Source: Paenibacillus sp. 1_12
GTDB lineage: Bacteria; Bacillota; Bacilli; Paenibacillales; NBRC-103111
Assembly: GCF_900114475.1 (NCBI RefSeq)
Contig: NZ_FOTE01000002.1
Span: forward strand, 682,001 to 746,000
DNA: 64,000 nucleotides
Direction: 5' to 3'
In this document: positions 15,790 through 27,020 of the stretch, piece by piece
How positions within the stretch are numbered: position 1 is the stretch's first letter
Layout of the letters: each line of letters opens with the position of its first letter
Position numbers and translations under genes: made by a program
Notes under the pieces: model-generated
What the model was told of the DNA's origin: nothing
Seen by the model: only the letters and a program-made list of their open reading frames with translations
The model's database searches: none

Positions 15790-18700
15790 TTATTTCTTAA
15801 TAGCTTTTAGAATAACGGTTGCTGCTTCAGCTCGTGTAGCATTTTCTTTTGGATTGAATGTTCCACTTGGGTAACCATTAACCAGATCGCTTGCTGCTGC
15901 AGTGGCCACTTCCATTTTGGCCCACTCGGAGATATCCAAGCTGTCCTTAAATGCGACTCCGCTCGTCACTGCTGGCAGCTTAGCCGCGCGGACAATCATG
16001 GCAGCCATTTGCTCACGGGTAATCAAGTCATCAGGTCCAAAGGAATTATCGCTATAGCCCGTAATGATCCCATGGGCAGCCGCGGTTTGGATTGCCTTTG
16101 TCGCCCAATGATTCGCAGTGTCCGCAAACGTCTTCCCGCTCTTTTCCTCAAGGTGGAACGCTTTTACTATGACGATAGCAAATTCGGCACGGCTAATCTT
16201 TTTATCTGGACCAAAGGTTCCATTAGGATAGCCGTCGATTGCGCCTGCTGTAATCAGTCCCCGTATACTATTTTCTGCCCAGTGACCTCTAATATCGCTG
16301 AGATCCACAGAAGCAGGTGTGGGCTCCGGTACTGTTGTTGGTGCAGCAGCCTCTTGATTATCAGTTGAGAAAACAGCAAACTTTGTAAAATGATTTACAG
16401 AATTAGTTACGACTGCATTTAAGATATCAACTTGAGGATTATCCAATGAAGTCCATTTTTTGGTTGTTTCATCGAACCAGTAAATTGATATTTTTGATTT
16501 CGCTAGATCAACATTTGTCTTATCGAACGGTATTGTAATTGATAAAGACTTAGTGAAATCATTTTCTTTGTCTTTCTTAATCTCATAGATGTCGCTAATC
16601 AATTTCATAGATGCATCCGCAGTTAAATCTGCAAATTTGGTTATATTATCTATGGTTACCATAAAATCAGTATTGAGAGCATCTACGGGAATTACGATCT
16701 TAACACCATTGATGGTGACCGTTCCACCAACAGATGGAGAGATTATAGCTGTGTTACTAACTGAATTGCTGCTACTGCTATTATCCGAGTTATTTCTAGG
16801 TGGAGTGATAGGAAGAACTGCGACATCCGTATAGCTGGCAAATTTGGTGAAATGCTTCGTCCAAATGACCAGATCGTTGCCTACATTAATTGTACCTTCG
16901 CCACCTGCTGCAAGTTTATCAGCCACTTCTTGAGTATCTGCGGTTATTTCATTTGTAATCGTTACAAAGACTCCATCCCTTACAAATCCAGCTAATTTAC
17001 CCGCTTGGTTAGGTATTAGGAGCCTTACCGCTTTGTCAAAGGTTAAGGTTAGATCTGGTACTCCAACCTCGATAACTGCACTAACATTTCCGTTAGTTAC
17101 AGTAACACTATTATTTGCCTGAAGCTCTGGCAATTTAATGGTTCCATCCCACGCAGCGGGTGCGGAAATGGACACTCCTGAAGGAATGAAGACATTAATC
17201 TCACCTATTGAAGTGGTTGCTCTCGCTTCCACCAAAGGCAGTGTAGCTTGTTTCGTATCTCCTGTTGTAGTAGGTGCAACTTGTATACTGCCAGTAGTTA
17301 CCCCTGTTGGAACGATTAAACTCACAGGCTCAGTAGTAACTTGTATCGGCGTATCGGTTACCGTTTGGACAATAACTCTTTTTATGAGTACTGTATATGA
17401 TTTTCTAGCTGTCGCATCCTTTGCCGTTACTGTAACCGTGATTGTATTTAATCCTTCTGACAAAACGATTTGTTTGCTGCTTGCTGCATCTCCGTTAATT
17501 TCCAGCGTAGCGCTTGAATCAACTGCGTCTGCCGTAACGGTTACGTTGTTTACACTATTTCCGACACTCAGCGTATAATCCGTTTTATCCTCAGAGAAAT
17601 TAATCATCATACCGCTTAATTGCAGCGACTTCAAGTTAACGTTCGCCGCTGTTGGCGCTGACGGGGTTTTCGCCGGAACGATAACCGTAATGCTAGACGT
17701 ATCTGCTGTCGAGCTGTCCGACATTCTTGTTACTGTAAATACGAGATTTACGCTCGTATCTGTCTCAGGTGGCGTAATCGTACTGTTCGTCGCGATGATG
17801 CCTGTTGGGCTCGAAGATTTAATCGCGATCGTATAACCGCTCTCTACGACTGGCAGCGTTAAGCTTGTCGCATCCTTCGCAGGTGCTGCTACCGTTGCGA
17901 TCCCAGCTGCTACCTCTGCCGCTGTTCGCGCTGACGGGGTTTTCGCCGGAACGATAACCGTAATACTAGCAGTATCCGCCGTGGAGCTGTCCGACATTCT
18001 AGTTACTGTAAATACGAGATTTACGCTCGTATCTGTCTCAGATGGTGTGATTGCACCATTCGTCGCGATGATGCCTGTTAGGCTCGAAGATTTAATCGCG
18101 ATCGTATAACCGCTTGGTACGACTGGAAGCGTTATGCTTGTTTCATCCTTCGCAGGTGCTGCTACCCTTGTAATCCCAGCCGCTACCTCTGCTGCTGTTG
18201 GCGCTGACGGGGTTTTCGCCGGAACGATAACCGTAATACTAGCAGTATCCGCCGTGGAGCTGTCCGACATTCTAGTTACTGTAAATACGAGATTTACGCT
18301 CGTATCTGTCTCAAGTGGCGTAATCGTACCGTTCGTCGCGATGATGCCTGTTGGGCTCGAAGATTTAATCGCGATCGTATAACCGCTTGGTACGACTGGA
18401 AGCGTTAAGCTTGTCGCATCCTTCGAAGGTGCCGCTACCCTTGTAATCCCAGCCGCTACCTCTGCTGCTGTTGGCGCTGTGAGCGTTGAAGCTTTTAACT
18501 CCCTCGTATCTCTCACTCGAATACGTTGACCATCGGCATATTTACCAGCAAGTCCAACCGCTTCAAGCGTGTCTCCAATTTGAAGCTTCGGAATAGGACC
18601 TGTTTGATTGATAATATACCCGTCTGCAAAAACTAATGCTTCTCCCGAACCATCATTAACCAAATAAGAATTATCATCCGGAATCGCTGTAACCTTCCCT

Positions 18701-21700
18701 GTCACTTTAAGTAATTGACCCTGGTTAGCTTCAGCATATGCATCTTGCGTGCTGACAGCTTTAGGTTCGACAGGAACTCCTGGAGAGGTATTGATTTTAA
18801 CTATACTATTATCAAATTTATCAAACTCCAGCTCTGTATTATTCTCGAATATTTTAATGTGTCCATATATTCGAACGGTGTCTCCGACTACCAGACTGCC
18901 GGCTGGCACTTCGTTAAATGCCATGATTCCGCCTGTTTCATCCTGAACATAAACGGCGTCATAAAATGCTGTGGTCGTCACTTTTCCTTGAATAACGGCT
19001 TCCGTTCCTTCTGCCTTAGTACGAGCCTCACCAATAGGGCTCACTTTGGGTTCAAGGTGCGCTAACCAATTGATCGCGTTAAGCGCGAATGGATCGTTAC
19101 CCTTCGGATTATACGTTTGATCCATTTGCTTATCATTGAAAATATTCATGCCTGTAACTATGACCCGGCTATTCCCAATGGTTTCAGAAGCGATTAACGG
19201 TATTTTCGATCCGCCGGATATGGAATCCAAAGCAGGACCATTTTTCCCATTAGAAGTGAATACACTGTAAGAAACGGTATCAGCTTTTACACTTGTCGTA
19301 TCCTGGAATGTCGATTCATTCCCTTTTACGAGAACCGTAACCGAACTGCTGTCCGTAAGTGCAACTTTATTTCCTGCCCCGCCTTTCCCCGCTAAGCTTG
19401 CTCCACTGTAATATTCAATCGTAGGAACAAAATCCGTCAAATAATTATTTACAGGTGTTGGATGCAAACGGACGGAAAAATTAGAAGTCAAAGGAGTGCC
19501 CCAGAAGTTTCCTTCCTTGGTTTCATCAAATACGCCATCATTATTCACTTGAATGCTGGATCCGATTCCGGCCAACAAACTGTTTGCATTTTGATTTGAA
19601 CCGCCGAAATTACTTTTTTCTGTAAGTAATAACGACCCGCCATTAGACATGTACTTATTAATTGCCGTGATTTCATTCGTCGTGTAGGCAGAAGCAGGAT
19701 GTGTAACCATCAATATGTTCACACTACTTAATACTTGATCCGTAATCAGTGCCTTATTTTCGAGTATGGTATATCCTTGCTTTCTCATCATCACCGTAAA
19801 TAATTTCAGATTATCTTTATAAGTGCCTGCATCTAATGTAGTATTCTCATTTTGATGGGTGGCATCAATTAAGATGATCTTACCGAGCGGTGCTTTAATT
19901 GTAAATTGTTGTTCAAATTTATTGCTCCCGAGATCATGCCCGTCTTTGGCCTCAAGCACAATAATAACCTTATGGTCTCCAGCGGTTGGATTAGACCATG
20001 TCACACTCGCAGAGCCTGAAGTATTAGCCGGAAGCGAATCTATCGTCGCATCTCCAATGTAATGCTGGGAATCCATGCTGTCGTAATAAAAATGAGCAAC
20101 CAAATTGCTAACGTTAATACTTCCTTGATTGCTGATTCCTGCTTTTAAGTCAGCAGGGACTCCACCAATAATGGCTCCGTCAACTGCATTAATATTACTG
20201 ACTTGTACAGCTAAATCTTGAGCCATAGACCAGATCGGGGCAGAATAAATGCGATCCCCGTCTTTTTGTGTAACTTTCACTACAAACCATTGTTGGCCGC
20301 CCATGACGGTAAAGCTTGGGTTCCAATTAAATGAAGTTGAGTCGGTGGTTGGCGTATAGCTATCTACAACTCTTCCACCATTCGTGATCAGTTCAACCTT
20401 TGAGATATTATCGTTGGACTTTGTTTTTAGATAACTGTATTTAGGATCTGCAGAAGATTCCAATACAGGGTCACTGCCGGTTATGTTAAAGTCCAATGTT
20501 TTGCTATCCACTGTCGAACCCATGTAATAGCCGCTTGCCAAAACATCCAGCTTAAAGTTAGGGTCCTCTGACATGTAAACACGCATTTTTTTCATAGCAT
20601 CGAGCAGTGATTCCTGACTCAGATCATTAGCTACGATCACAGTACGATTTTTGGTTTGTCCCCAAGTTGCATCGTGATTGTCCTCGCCATAAGTTGGAGC
20701 CACATGCCAACCTAGATCAAGCGCGTTAAAAAACTTATCTTGAGCATTTGCATAAGAGTACTTGCCTGATCCGTTGCCTACTTCAAGCATCGTGAACAGC
20801 TTGTCTACCTTTTTATCGTAAGGAATAAAGTTTGCAAACGCATTTGCAGACATCGCCGGATGATTGAATTGGGCAACGATATTGTCATACGTCAAAACCC
20901 AGCTGTAATAATTTTTAAGATCTTGATACGTTCCGCCCTCTTCTACACGATCGATAAAGTTGTTAGTTCCGAACACATTGGAATGTCCCCATGTTGTTGA
21001 AGTCATTTCAAATGCCGGAAAAACTACAAAACTCCCGTTCTTCGTATACCGATTGGCCAAATCCTTAGTCAACTGCCAATTCGATCCGCCTGTTCGTTCT
21101 TTCATTCCGTTATGATCGACGGAATCTTTGCCGACAAGACTGGAATCAATATCGTGTGAATGATCGGAAAATGCAAACCAATCATATTCATATTTTTCCG
21201 CTGCTTTTAAAGCATCTTCTGGTGCTCCATCAGCGTCATGCGAAATATTGGTATGATTATGAGTCGTTCCCCGGTAATGGTTTCCTCCGGTAAATCTTTG
21301 TAATACTTGAAAGCTCCAAGAATACGTCGAAGCATTACCCAGTTTATCTTTGGCTGACACCACAACCGTGTGTATGCCTACAGCCAAATCTTGATCTGCG
21401 GTCAAAGTTAACTTGATCATTGTTTCAGAAATGACCGCTTTGGAAGTAAAATCATTTCCGTCGATCTTCATACTGACGGATGCCGTGTTAACACCGTTAG
21501 GGTCATCCAACGTTACAGAAATCACAGGGTGTCCCGTATCTACACTATCACCATTAGCAGGTGATGCATTCGCATACTCAGGTCCATCCTTGTCCTCCAC
21601 AACATCAATGCTGATCGGAGCGTTAACGTCCCCGGAAGATAGTGTCTTTCCGTTCCCCTTGGCTTCAATGTAGTATAACAATTTGTTGTCAGGCACATTG

Positions 21701-24700
21701 GCTTGCGGTATTTTGCCGTTGTAATTGATTCCGTCTGCGGAACTCATGATAATCGGGCTAAAAGTCAGATCTGCTGTTCCTTTGTAATATAGGGTGATAG
21801 AATCCGCATTTTTAGCCTTAGCAGTAAATGAAACATCGATTCCAGTATAAGCTTTCGTCAATGGAGTATGAGTAAACTGCAATTCTCCTTTTATATCGGA
21901 AAGTGATCTTGGAAGTACATAATATCCGGTTGTAAAAGGAGATACACTTTTGGATTGACCGACGATGCCCTTAAAAGTATAACTATCGCCTTGCTCAATC
22001 ACTCCTTTACTTACATCAATACCGGAAGTTCCCAATATACGTATAATAGACAAATTTCCTGTATCATCGGAGATGGATACGTCATAGTCTGGACCAGAAG
22101 CAGGTATGTTTGTAACTGTTCCTGAGATCGAAACTAGCTTGCCTTCCAGCGGTTCCGCTGTTGCGTAGCTATTTAACGAATTCAAACCGATTGCAAGAGG
22201 CTCGGGCATCTGATCCGGACCTACATAAGTAATCGTAGTCGGAACAAATCTAGTCATACCGGCAGTAAATACAACGCGCCCCTCGATTCTGAATTTGTTA
22301 CCAGCCTGGATTGCGACCGTTGGAGCTTTGCCATCAATAATGTTGATCCCGCCAGTTGCATCTTGCAGATAAAAATGAGTCTTTTCGGATCCAAGTGCAT
22401 TATTATTCGAAGTCGCAACACCTTCAATGGTAGCCGTATATCCCAAGTTCAATGGAAAACCCTTTACATCATTTGTGCGTAATTGATCAATAGGTGTAAT
22501 CCCGACTGGATAACCTGTCACATCGACTCGGGAATAATTGCTTTCCATCGGTGTCGGTTCAGACGAATCCGTATGAGTCAAGTATATCGACTGATTATTG
22601 CCAGGATTGGAAAAGCTCAACGTGAACGATCCATTCGCAGCCGCAGTAGCTTGTTGAACGTTGGTAACTGTTCCACCCGTGTACAAATACGCTTTAACGG
22701 TAGAAGATCCTGGGACTGCATTCGCTTCACCCAAGACGGATGCCGTTCCGCCAGCTTGACTAAAGGTAATCTTCGTCGAGTCAGGAGTAAGCATGAATTT
22801 AGAGTTATGGATGATGACTTCGTCAGGCTTGGCAGGGCTCGACGGAGCGTTCATCACGAAATCCTTGGATGGGTCTTTCGTAAACCATCCGTTACCTAAG
22901 CCAAACGCGATCCTCGGGTCGGAGCCTGCATTTGTTTTACGCAGGAGGACCCCGCCTCCGACACCGGAGTTAAAGAAAGGAGAACCCCAGTGATCCGTTT
23001 TCGTTGCGAAACTAGCTGTAGTTCCATTGCCGAAAGTCACAATATCCATCGCTTTGGTATCATCCTGGCTGCTTAATCCTGTTACTGAATTAGCAAGCGT
23101 AAGAATACCTCCTGCAGAACCACTGGGATTCAGAGTGGTGGTTAGATCCGCTGTTACAGGAAGATCAAGGCCGCAAGCGATGCTTTTTCCTGCATCGTCT
23201 TTACAGGAAGAGCCGTTAGCCCCGGTCACCAAATAATATCCATGAGCCTTGATAACACCGCTCAATTTGTTACCTGCTCCAAAGCTGGTGCCAGTTGCCG
23301 AGGTATAAATAAGAGCCCATTCATTATTAAAATTAATATCTTGATTTGTCGTATTGTACAGCTCAAAAAACTTCGTTTTGTAGAAGGCTCCGCTGTTACC
23401 GCCATTCACATATAGCTGACTCAGCACTACGTCACCAGGTGAATAAGTTGCTCCTGGAACGGATGAGTTAACCGTAGTTTTATCGCTTTCGATTTTGCCG
23501 GTTTCTTTGGCAGTTACGTATACGGAAGTTTTGCCTCCTGGATTCGAGACGGTCAGATTAAACGAACCGTTTGCTGTCGCTGTCGCCGTGCCTGCCACTG
23601 AATTATCATCGAAATAAACGGTAATCTGCGCATTATTCGCAGCAGCTCCAGCAGACCCAATCACCGATGTAGAATTGGTAAATGCGATCTTGTTTGCATC
23701 CGGCTTCAACGTTTTGGGAATCGAAACGCTCACTTTATCGCTTTCGTCTCTGCCGCTTGCCGTCGCTGACACGAAAGCGGATGTTTGATGAGCAGCGTTG
23801 CTGATCGTCAAATTGAAGGATCCGTCATTTTGGGCAGTCGTTGTACCTGCAGGCGTATTGTCGGGTAAATAAACTTTCACCGCAGCAAGTCCATAAACGG
23901 CCCCTGCAACACCTTTAATTGTTGTGAAATCATCGATAAACGTGATTTTGCTTGCGTCTGGGTTGCTCGTTTTGGGAATAGCTCCAAAATCTACAGAAAC
24001 TTTACTACTTTCGGTTTTTCCGCTCTCCAGAGACGTTATATACACTTTACGTTCTGAATTGGGATTATTAATGGTCAAATTGAAAGCACCGTTTGTGTCC
24101 GCTGTTCCCATACCTGCTACCGAATTATCGGCCAGATAAACCTTCACGTCAGCACCGCCATATACGGCTCCACTAACACTTGAAACGTGTGTCAACGTGT
24201 CAAATGCGATTTTATTCGCATCAGGTGCGGTACTTTGACTTTGGCCGATCTTCACGCCATTGATGACGATGTCGGCGATTCTGCTGGTACCTGAACTACC
24301 AGTCGCTGTACCACTACTAATAGGAACAGTTGAATAATTAAACCATCGAATATAGACATCAGTTTTATCATCCACTGCACTAGGCAATACAAGATTGTTC
24401 GGACCCAATGCAAGCGTTCCAGTTACTGCATATGACCCATTTGGAACATCGGTGAATGTAATACCATCCGTACTGTATTGAATCTTAAATTCTTTCGGAC
24501 CTGTTGGAGCTCCCATATGCTTAGAGGAAAGAGTTAGTTGGGAGTAATCTTTTGTGCTGATTTGCGCCTGCCAATAGCCCCCGGCTACTTGCCAATTAGC
24601 AGTATAAATTGATGGGCTCGAGTATGTAACTGCACGCGCACCACTTACAGTAAGCTTCCCATTAGTCCGGTTAGCATTAGTACCACTAGTCGCAGGGATT

Positions 24701-24864
24701 GATACAGGGTCCGCAGCGTTCGCTGAAAAGGTCCATCCCGCAACCGTCTCTGGTGCAGCATAGGTCTTCTGAACTAAAGTGTTTGGAAAAATTATCGTTA
24801 CTAACATCATGACAATCAACGTAAGGCTATACCATCTTTTATTTTTGTTAATAAAACCTGACAT
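15790..24864 (-). CDS. Giant multidomain S-layer-anchored protein with PHP-type metallohydrolase domain
   Basis: A 3024-residue secreted protein. The start is MSGFINKNKRW (complement of 24862-24864), since GGAGGTG lies directly before it. The order is: signal peptide (about 1-36); discoidin-like beta region (40-210); three related Ig-like repeats (about 213-475, each opening PDANKIAF or similar); lamin-tail-like domain (475-685); a fourth Ig repeat; an OB-fold-like region (770-990); beta modules; a PHP-type domain (1195-1430) with THNHTNISHDADG and SDHSHD metal-binding clusters; CARDB-like domain (1548-1658); a GATase-like domain (1660-1920); OB-fold modules (1940-2125); three 91-residue tandem repeats (2132-2404); a cadherin-like beta sandwich (2408-2498); and three SLH domains (about 2850-3024). 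It is probably a cell-surface hydrolase of phosphoesters or nucleic acids; this is inference. Confidence 0.88.
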   Translation of the reverse strand: MSGFINKNKRWYSLTLIVMMLVTIIFPNTLVQKTYAAPETVAGWTFSANAADPVSIPATSGTNANRTNGKLTVSGARAVTYSSPSIYTANWQVAGGYWQAQISTKDYSQLTLSSKHMGAPTGPKEFKIQYSTDGITFTDVPNGSYAVTGTLALGPNNLVLPSAVDDKTDVYIRWFNYSTVPISSGTATGSSGTSRIADIVINGVKIGQSQSTAPDANKIAFDTLTHVSSVSGAVYGGADVKVYLADNSVAGMGTADTNGAFNLTINNPNSERKVYITSLESGKTESSKVSVDFGAIPKTSNPDASKITFIDDFTTIKGVAGAVYGLAAVKVYLPDNTPAGTTTAQNDGSFNLTISNAAHQTSAFVSATASGRDESDKVSVSIPKTLKPDANKIAFTNSTSVIGSAGAAANNAQITVYFDDNSVAGTATATANGSFNLTVSNPGGKTSVYVTAKETGKIESDKTTVNSSVPGATYSPGDVVLSQLYVNGGNSGAFYKTKFFELYNTTNQDINFNNEWALIYTSATGTSFGAGNKLSGVIKAHGYYLVTGANGSSCKDDAGKSIACGLDLPVTADLTTTLNPSGSAGGILTLANSVTGLSSQDDTKAMDIVTFGNGTTASFATKTDHWGSPFFNSGVGGGVLLRKTNAGSDPRIAFGLGNGWFTKDPSKDFVMNAPSSPAKPDEVIIHNSKFMLTPDSTKITFSQAGGTASVLGEANAVPGSSTVKAYLYTGGTVTNVQQATAAANGSFTLSFSNPGNNQSIYLTHTDSSEPTPMESNYSRVDVTGYPVGITPIDQLRTNDVKGFPLNLGYTATIEGVATSNNNALGSEKTHFYLQDATGGINIIDGKAPTVAIQAGNKFRIEGRVVFTAGMTRFVPTTITYVGPDQMPEPLAIGLNSLNSYATAEPLEGKLVSISGTVTNIPASGPDYDVSISDDTGNLSIIRILGTSGIDVSKGVIEQGDSYTFKGIVGQSKSVSPFTTGYYVLPRSLSDIKGELQFTHTPLTKAYTGIDVSFTAKAKNADSITLYYKGTADLTFSPIIMSSADGINYNGKIPQANVPDNKLLYYIEAKGNGKTLSSGDVNAPISIDVVEDKDGPEYANASPANGDSVDTGHPVISVTLDDPNGVNTASVSMKIDGNDFTSKAVISETMIKLTLTADQDLAVGIHTVVVSAKDKLGNASTYSWSFQVLQRFTGGNHYRGTTHNHTNISHDADGAPEDALKAAEKYEYDWFAFSDHSHDIDSSLVGKDSVDHNGMKERTGGSNWQLTKDLANRYTKNGSFVVFPAFEMTSTTWGHSNVFGTNNFIDRVEEGGTYQDLKNYYSWVLTYDNIVAQFNHPAMSANAFANFIPYDKKVDKLFTMLEVGNGSGKYSYANAQDKFFNALDLGWHVAPTYGEDNHDATWGQTKNRTVIVANDLSQESLLDAMKKMRVYMSEDPNFKLDVLASGYYMGSTVDSKTLDFNITGSDPVLESSADPKYSYLKTKSNDNISKVELITNGGRVVDSYTPTTDSTSFNWNPSFTVMGGQQWFVVKVTQKDGDRIYSAPIWSMAQDLAVQVSNINAVDGAIIGGVPADLKAGISNQGSINVSNLVAHFYYDSMDSQHYIGDATIDSLPANTSGSASVTWSNPTAGDHKVIIVLEAKDGHDLGSNKFEQQFTIKAPLGKIILIDATHQNENTTLDAGTYKDNLKLFTVMMRKQGYTILENKALITDQVLSSVNILMVTHPASAYTTNEITAINKYMSNGGSLLLTEKSNFGGSNQNANSLLAGIGSSIQVNNDGVFDETKEGNFWGTPLTSNFSVRLHPTPVNNYLTDFVPTIEYYSGASLAGKGGAGNKVALTDSSSVTVLVKGNESTFQDTTSVKADTVSYSVFTSNGKNGPALDSISGGSKIPLIASETIGNSRVIVTGMNIFNDKQMDQTYNPKGNDPFALNAINWLAHLEPKVSPIGEARTKAEGTEAVIQGKVTTTAFYDAVYVQDETGGIMAFNEVPAGSLVVGDTVRIYGHIKIFENNTELEFDKFDNSIVKINTSPGVPVEPKAVSTQDAYAEANQGQLLKVTGKVTAIPDDNSYLVNDGSGEALVFADGYIINQTGPIPKLQIGDTLEAVGLAGKYADGQRIRVRDTRELKASTLTAPTAAEVAAGITRVAAPSKDATSLTLPVVPSGYTIAIKSSSPTGIIATNGTITPLETDTSVNLVFTVTRMSDSSTADTASITVIVPAKTPSAPTAAEVAAGITRVAAPAKDETSITLPVVPSGYTIAIKSSSLTGIIATNGAITPSETDTSVNLVFTVTRMSDSSTADTASITVIVPAKTPSARTAAEVAAGIATVAAPAKDATSLTLPVVESGYTIAIKSSSPTGIIATNSTITPPETDTSVNLVFTVTRMSDSSTADTSSITVIVPAKTPSAPTAANVNLKSLQLSGMMINFSEDKTDYTLSVGNSVNNVTVTADAVDSSATLEINGDAASSKQIVLSEGLNTITVTVTAKDATARKSYTVLIKRVIVQTVTDTPIQVTTEPVSLIVPTGVTTGSIQVAPTTTGDTKQATLPLVEARATTSIGEINVFIPSGVSISAPAAWDGTIKLPELQANNSVTVTNGNVSAVIEVGVPDLTLTFDKAVRLLIPNQAGKLAGFVRDGVFVTITNEITADTQEVADKLAAGGEGTINVGNDLVIWTKHFTKFASYTDVAVLPITPPRNNSDNSSSSNSVSNTAIISPSVGGTVTINGVKIVIPVDALNTDFMVTIDNITKFADLTADASMKLISDIYEIKKDKENDFTKSLSITIPFDKTNVDLAKSKISIYWFDETTKKWTSLDNPQVDILNAVVTNSVNHFTKFAVFSTDNQEAAAPTTVPEPTPASVDLSDIRGHWAENSIRGLITAGAIDGYPNGTFGPDKKISRAEFAIVIVKAFHLEEKSGKTFADTANHWATKAIQTAAAHGIITGYSDNSFGPDDLITREQMAAMIVRAAKLPAVTSGVAFKDSLDISEWAKMEVATAAASDLVNGYPSGTFNPKENATRAEAATVILKAIKK
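17651..18469. repeat. Three tandem 273-bp in-frame repeats inside the SLH gene
   Basis: Units begin at 17651, 17924 and 18197, each exactly 273 bp (91 codons), and differ at only a few positions at DNA level. Each encodes a beta-rich module containing GYTIAIKSSS and TVTRMSDSSTAD. Near-identity shows recent duplication or gene conversion; copy number may vary among strains. Confidence 0.95.
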
Positions 24865-25301
24865 TCTTTGCACCTCCATTTAGCTTTGAAAAAAGTAAAA
24901 CATGATTAGACTTATCTTTTTCAATTAAAACCATCGTCTAAGCTCCTAACAATCTGCAAACATTATATGCTAGTATTCATACCATTTTTTAACTATACGT
25001 CACTATTTTCCCCCTAAAATGAAGACTGTCCTATCGCCAGAGCTGCTGCTTTTTCCTTTCTAAGAAGTGTTTATCATGTCTGCTTGACCAATATAACAGC
25101 CGTTTGTAAAAAGAATGTTTTTGCAATGTTAAGTTTTTTTATTGTTCTTGTAATCTCTAATATTTGGCTTTCAGAATATTCCCTGTATCCACCATGCACG
25201 ATTTAGCTAAATAATTGTTTATATCGAGGAATCTTGTAAAAAAATACAGCTTGTGTTAATGTCGGAATATGTCAGATATTATTTATGAGAAGAGGTGGCG
25301 T
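24865..25301. other. 437-bp divergent intergenic region
   Basis: This separates the SLH gene (minus) from the chemoreceptor (plus). A TATAAT sequence on the minus strand (complement of 24962-24967) could be the -10 element for the SLH gene, but no convincing -35 is present. The rest is AT-rich with several T runs. I see no RNA gene, terminator or coding sequence. Confidence 0.4.
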
Positions 25302-26990
25302 ATGCGGTTTACAATTAGTAACAAAATGATAACTGGTTTCATAGTGATCGCGCTCCTGCTTGGATTGGTTAGCGCTTTTTCGCATTATTATTTACAGAAG
25401 GTCGACGATTCTTATTTAGATCTTGTAAATAGACGAACGAAAATCTTATCCAATTCAAAAGATATGAGATCAAGCACTCTGCAGCAAATGAGCAGTTTAC
25501 GAGATTATCTATTAACTCAAAGCCAAGACGGATTGAATAGATATACTCAAGCAAATGCGAACCTAACGGAACAGATTACCGCCACTGTAAATATGGTAAA
25601 GCGTGATACAGACAAAACCGACTTAAACAAATTAAATACACTTAATCAACAACTTAAGAAAAGTGCTGACCAAGTGGCTACACTGGCTGTAACAAATAAG
25701 GAAGCAGCAGTAAAGTTGGCCAGTTCTGAAACTATTCTGATTGGTCGTGAAATGGAAACTCTGGCAAATCAAATTGCAGAAAACCAACAGAAATTAGTGG
25801 ATGAAGGCAGCGCAGAAAATTCGTTAATGGTTGAATCCGTCAAAAGAACTGTTTTGATTATTAGTGTGTTCTCATTCATACTCGCGATTGTAATAGGCTA
25901 TTTGATTTCTAGGATCATTTCCAAACCGATTGTATTTATAGCGAATGCGGCCAAACAAATAGCTTCAGGCGACCTCACACTTAAAGAGATTAAGGTGAAG
26001 AATCGGGATGAAGTCGGAGAATTGGCTGATTCCTTTAACCAAATGGTTACTAATCTTCGAAGTTTAATACTTCAAGTTCGAACTAGTGCCGAAAATGTGA
26101 CGGCTTCCTCGGAAGAATTGACATCAAGTGCCCATCAGACCCATATTGCTGCTGAACAAATTGCTACTGCCATCCAGGAGGTTGCCGCCGGGGCAGACAA
26201 GCAAGTCCAAAGTGTAACGGAAAGCGTGCATGCCGTAAATGAAATGTCAGCTAGCGCTCAGCAAATTTCTATTCATGCTCAAAGTGTATCTTTTACTACA
26301 TCTGAGGCTGCGGAAAAGTCGTTAGAAGGCAAACAGGCTATTCAAAAGGTAATTCATCAAATGAATTTTATACATCAAACCATCGAGAATTTATCAGGAA
26401 TCATCAAAGGATTGAGTGATCGTTCTCAGGATATTGAAGAGATTGTCGAAATAATAACGGGGATTGCAGCCCGGACTAATATACTAGCTTTAAATGCATC
26501 GATTGAAGCAGCACGCGCAGGAGAGCAGGGTAAGGGATTTGCGGTTGTAGCGAGCGAAATACGGAAACTAGCCGAACAATCCTCCCATTCCTCGCAACAG
26601 ATTGCTAACTTGATATCAACAATTCAACAAGAAACACATCAGGCTGCACAATCGATGGAAGCTGGGAGCAAAGAGGTAAATGAAGGCATGCTTGTCGTAC
26701 ATATAGCCGGAACCTCGTTCGAGCATATTGAACAATCAGTACTTAAAGTAGTAACCCAAATACAAGAGGTATCAGCGGCTGCAGAGCAAATGTCTGCCAG
26801 TACGGAACAAGTGGGTAACTCCATGAATTACATTTCCAAAATTGTCGAGGAATCTACTACAGAGATTCGACATGTATCGGCTTCAACGGAAGAACAGCTA
26901 GCTTCCATGGAAGAGGTTTTCTCCTCTGCCTCCTCCATGACCGAAATGTCTGAACAATTACAAAATCAAATCGTTAGATTTACGTTATAA
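25302..26990 (+). CDS. Methyl-accepting chemotaxis protein
   Basis: A 562-residue chemoreceptor. The start is taken at [13 protein letters not shown] (25302), with GAGGTGG directly upstream; an in-frame ATG at 25269 has no such site. Membrane segments lie at about 9-31 and 182-206, with a four-helix-bundle type sensor of about 150 residues between them, followed by HAMP (about 205-258). The signalling domain has the highly conserved hairpin tip (about 382-428: [21 protein letters not shown], then [19 protein letters not shown]). It should couple to CheA/CheW. No chemotaxis genes are adjacent, so this is an orphan receptor with unknown ligand. Confidence 0.95.
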   Translation: MRFTISNKMITGFIVIALLLGLVSAFSHYYLQKVDDSYLDLVNRRTKILSNSKDMRSSTLQQMSSLRDYLLTQSQDGLNRYTQANANLTEQITATVNMVKRDTDKTDLNKLNTLNQQLKKSADQVATLAVTNKEAAVKLASSETILIGREMETLANQIAENQQKLVDEGSAENSLMVESVKRTVLIISVFSFILAIVIGYLISRIISKPIVFIANAAKQIASGDLTLKEIKVKNRDEVGELADSFNQMVTNLRSLILQVRTSAENVTASSEELTSSAHQTHIAAEQIATAIQEVAAGADKQVQSVTESVHAVNEMSASAQQISIHAQSVSFTTSEAAEKSLEGKQAIQKVIHQMNFIHQTIENLSGIIKGLSDRSQDIEEIVEIITGIAARTNILALNASIEAARAGEQGKGFAVVASEIRKLAEQSSHSSQQIANLISTIQQETHQAAQSMEAGSKEVNEGMLVVHIAGTSFEHIEQSVLKVVTQIQEVSAAAEQMSASTEQVGNSMNYISKIVEESTTEIRHVSASTEEQLASMEEVFSSASSMTEMSEQLQNQIVRFTL

Positions 26991-27020
26991 TGGCACCTAC
27001 TACATACAGTGATGAACTCG

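Noticed and set aside
17138-17578. 146-codon plus-strand open frame rich in Val, Ser and Thr
   Set aside because: It mirrors the Thr/Val/Ala-rich repeats of the SLH gene on the opposite strand.
17651-18469. Tandem repeats considered as a CRISPR array
   Set aside because: The unit is 273 bp with no unique spacers and the repeats are fully coding in frame.
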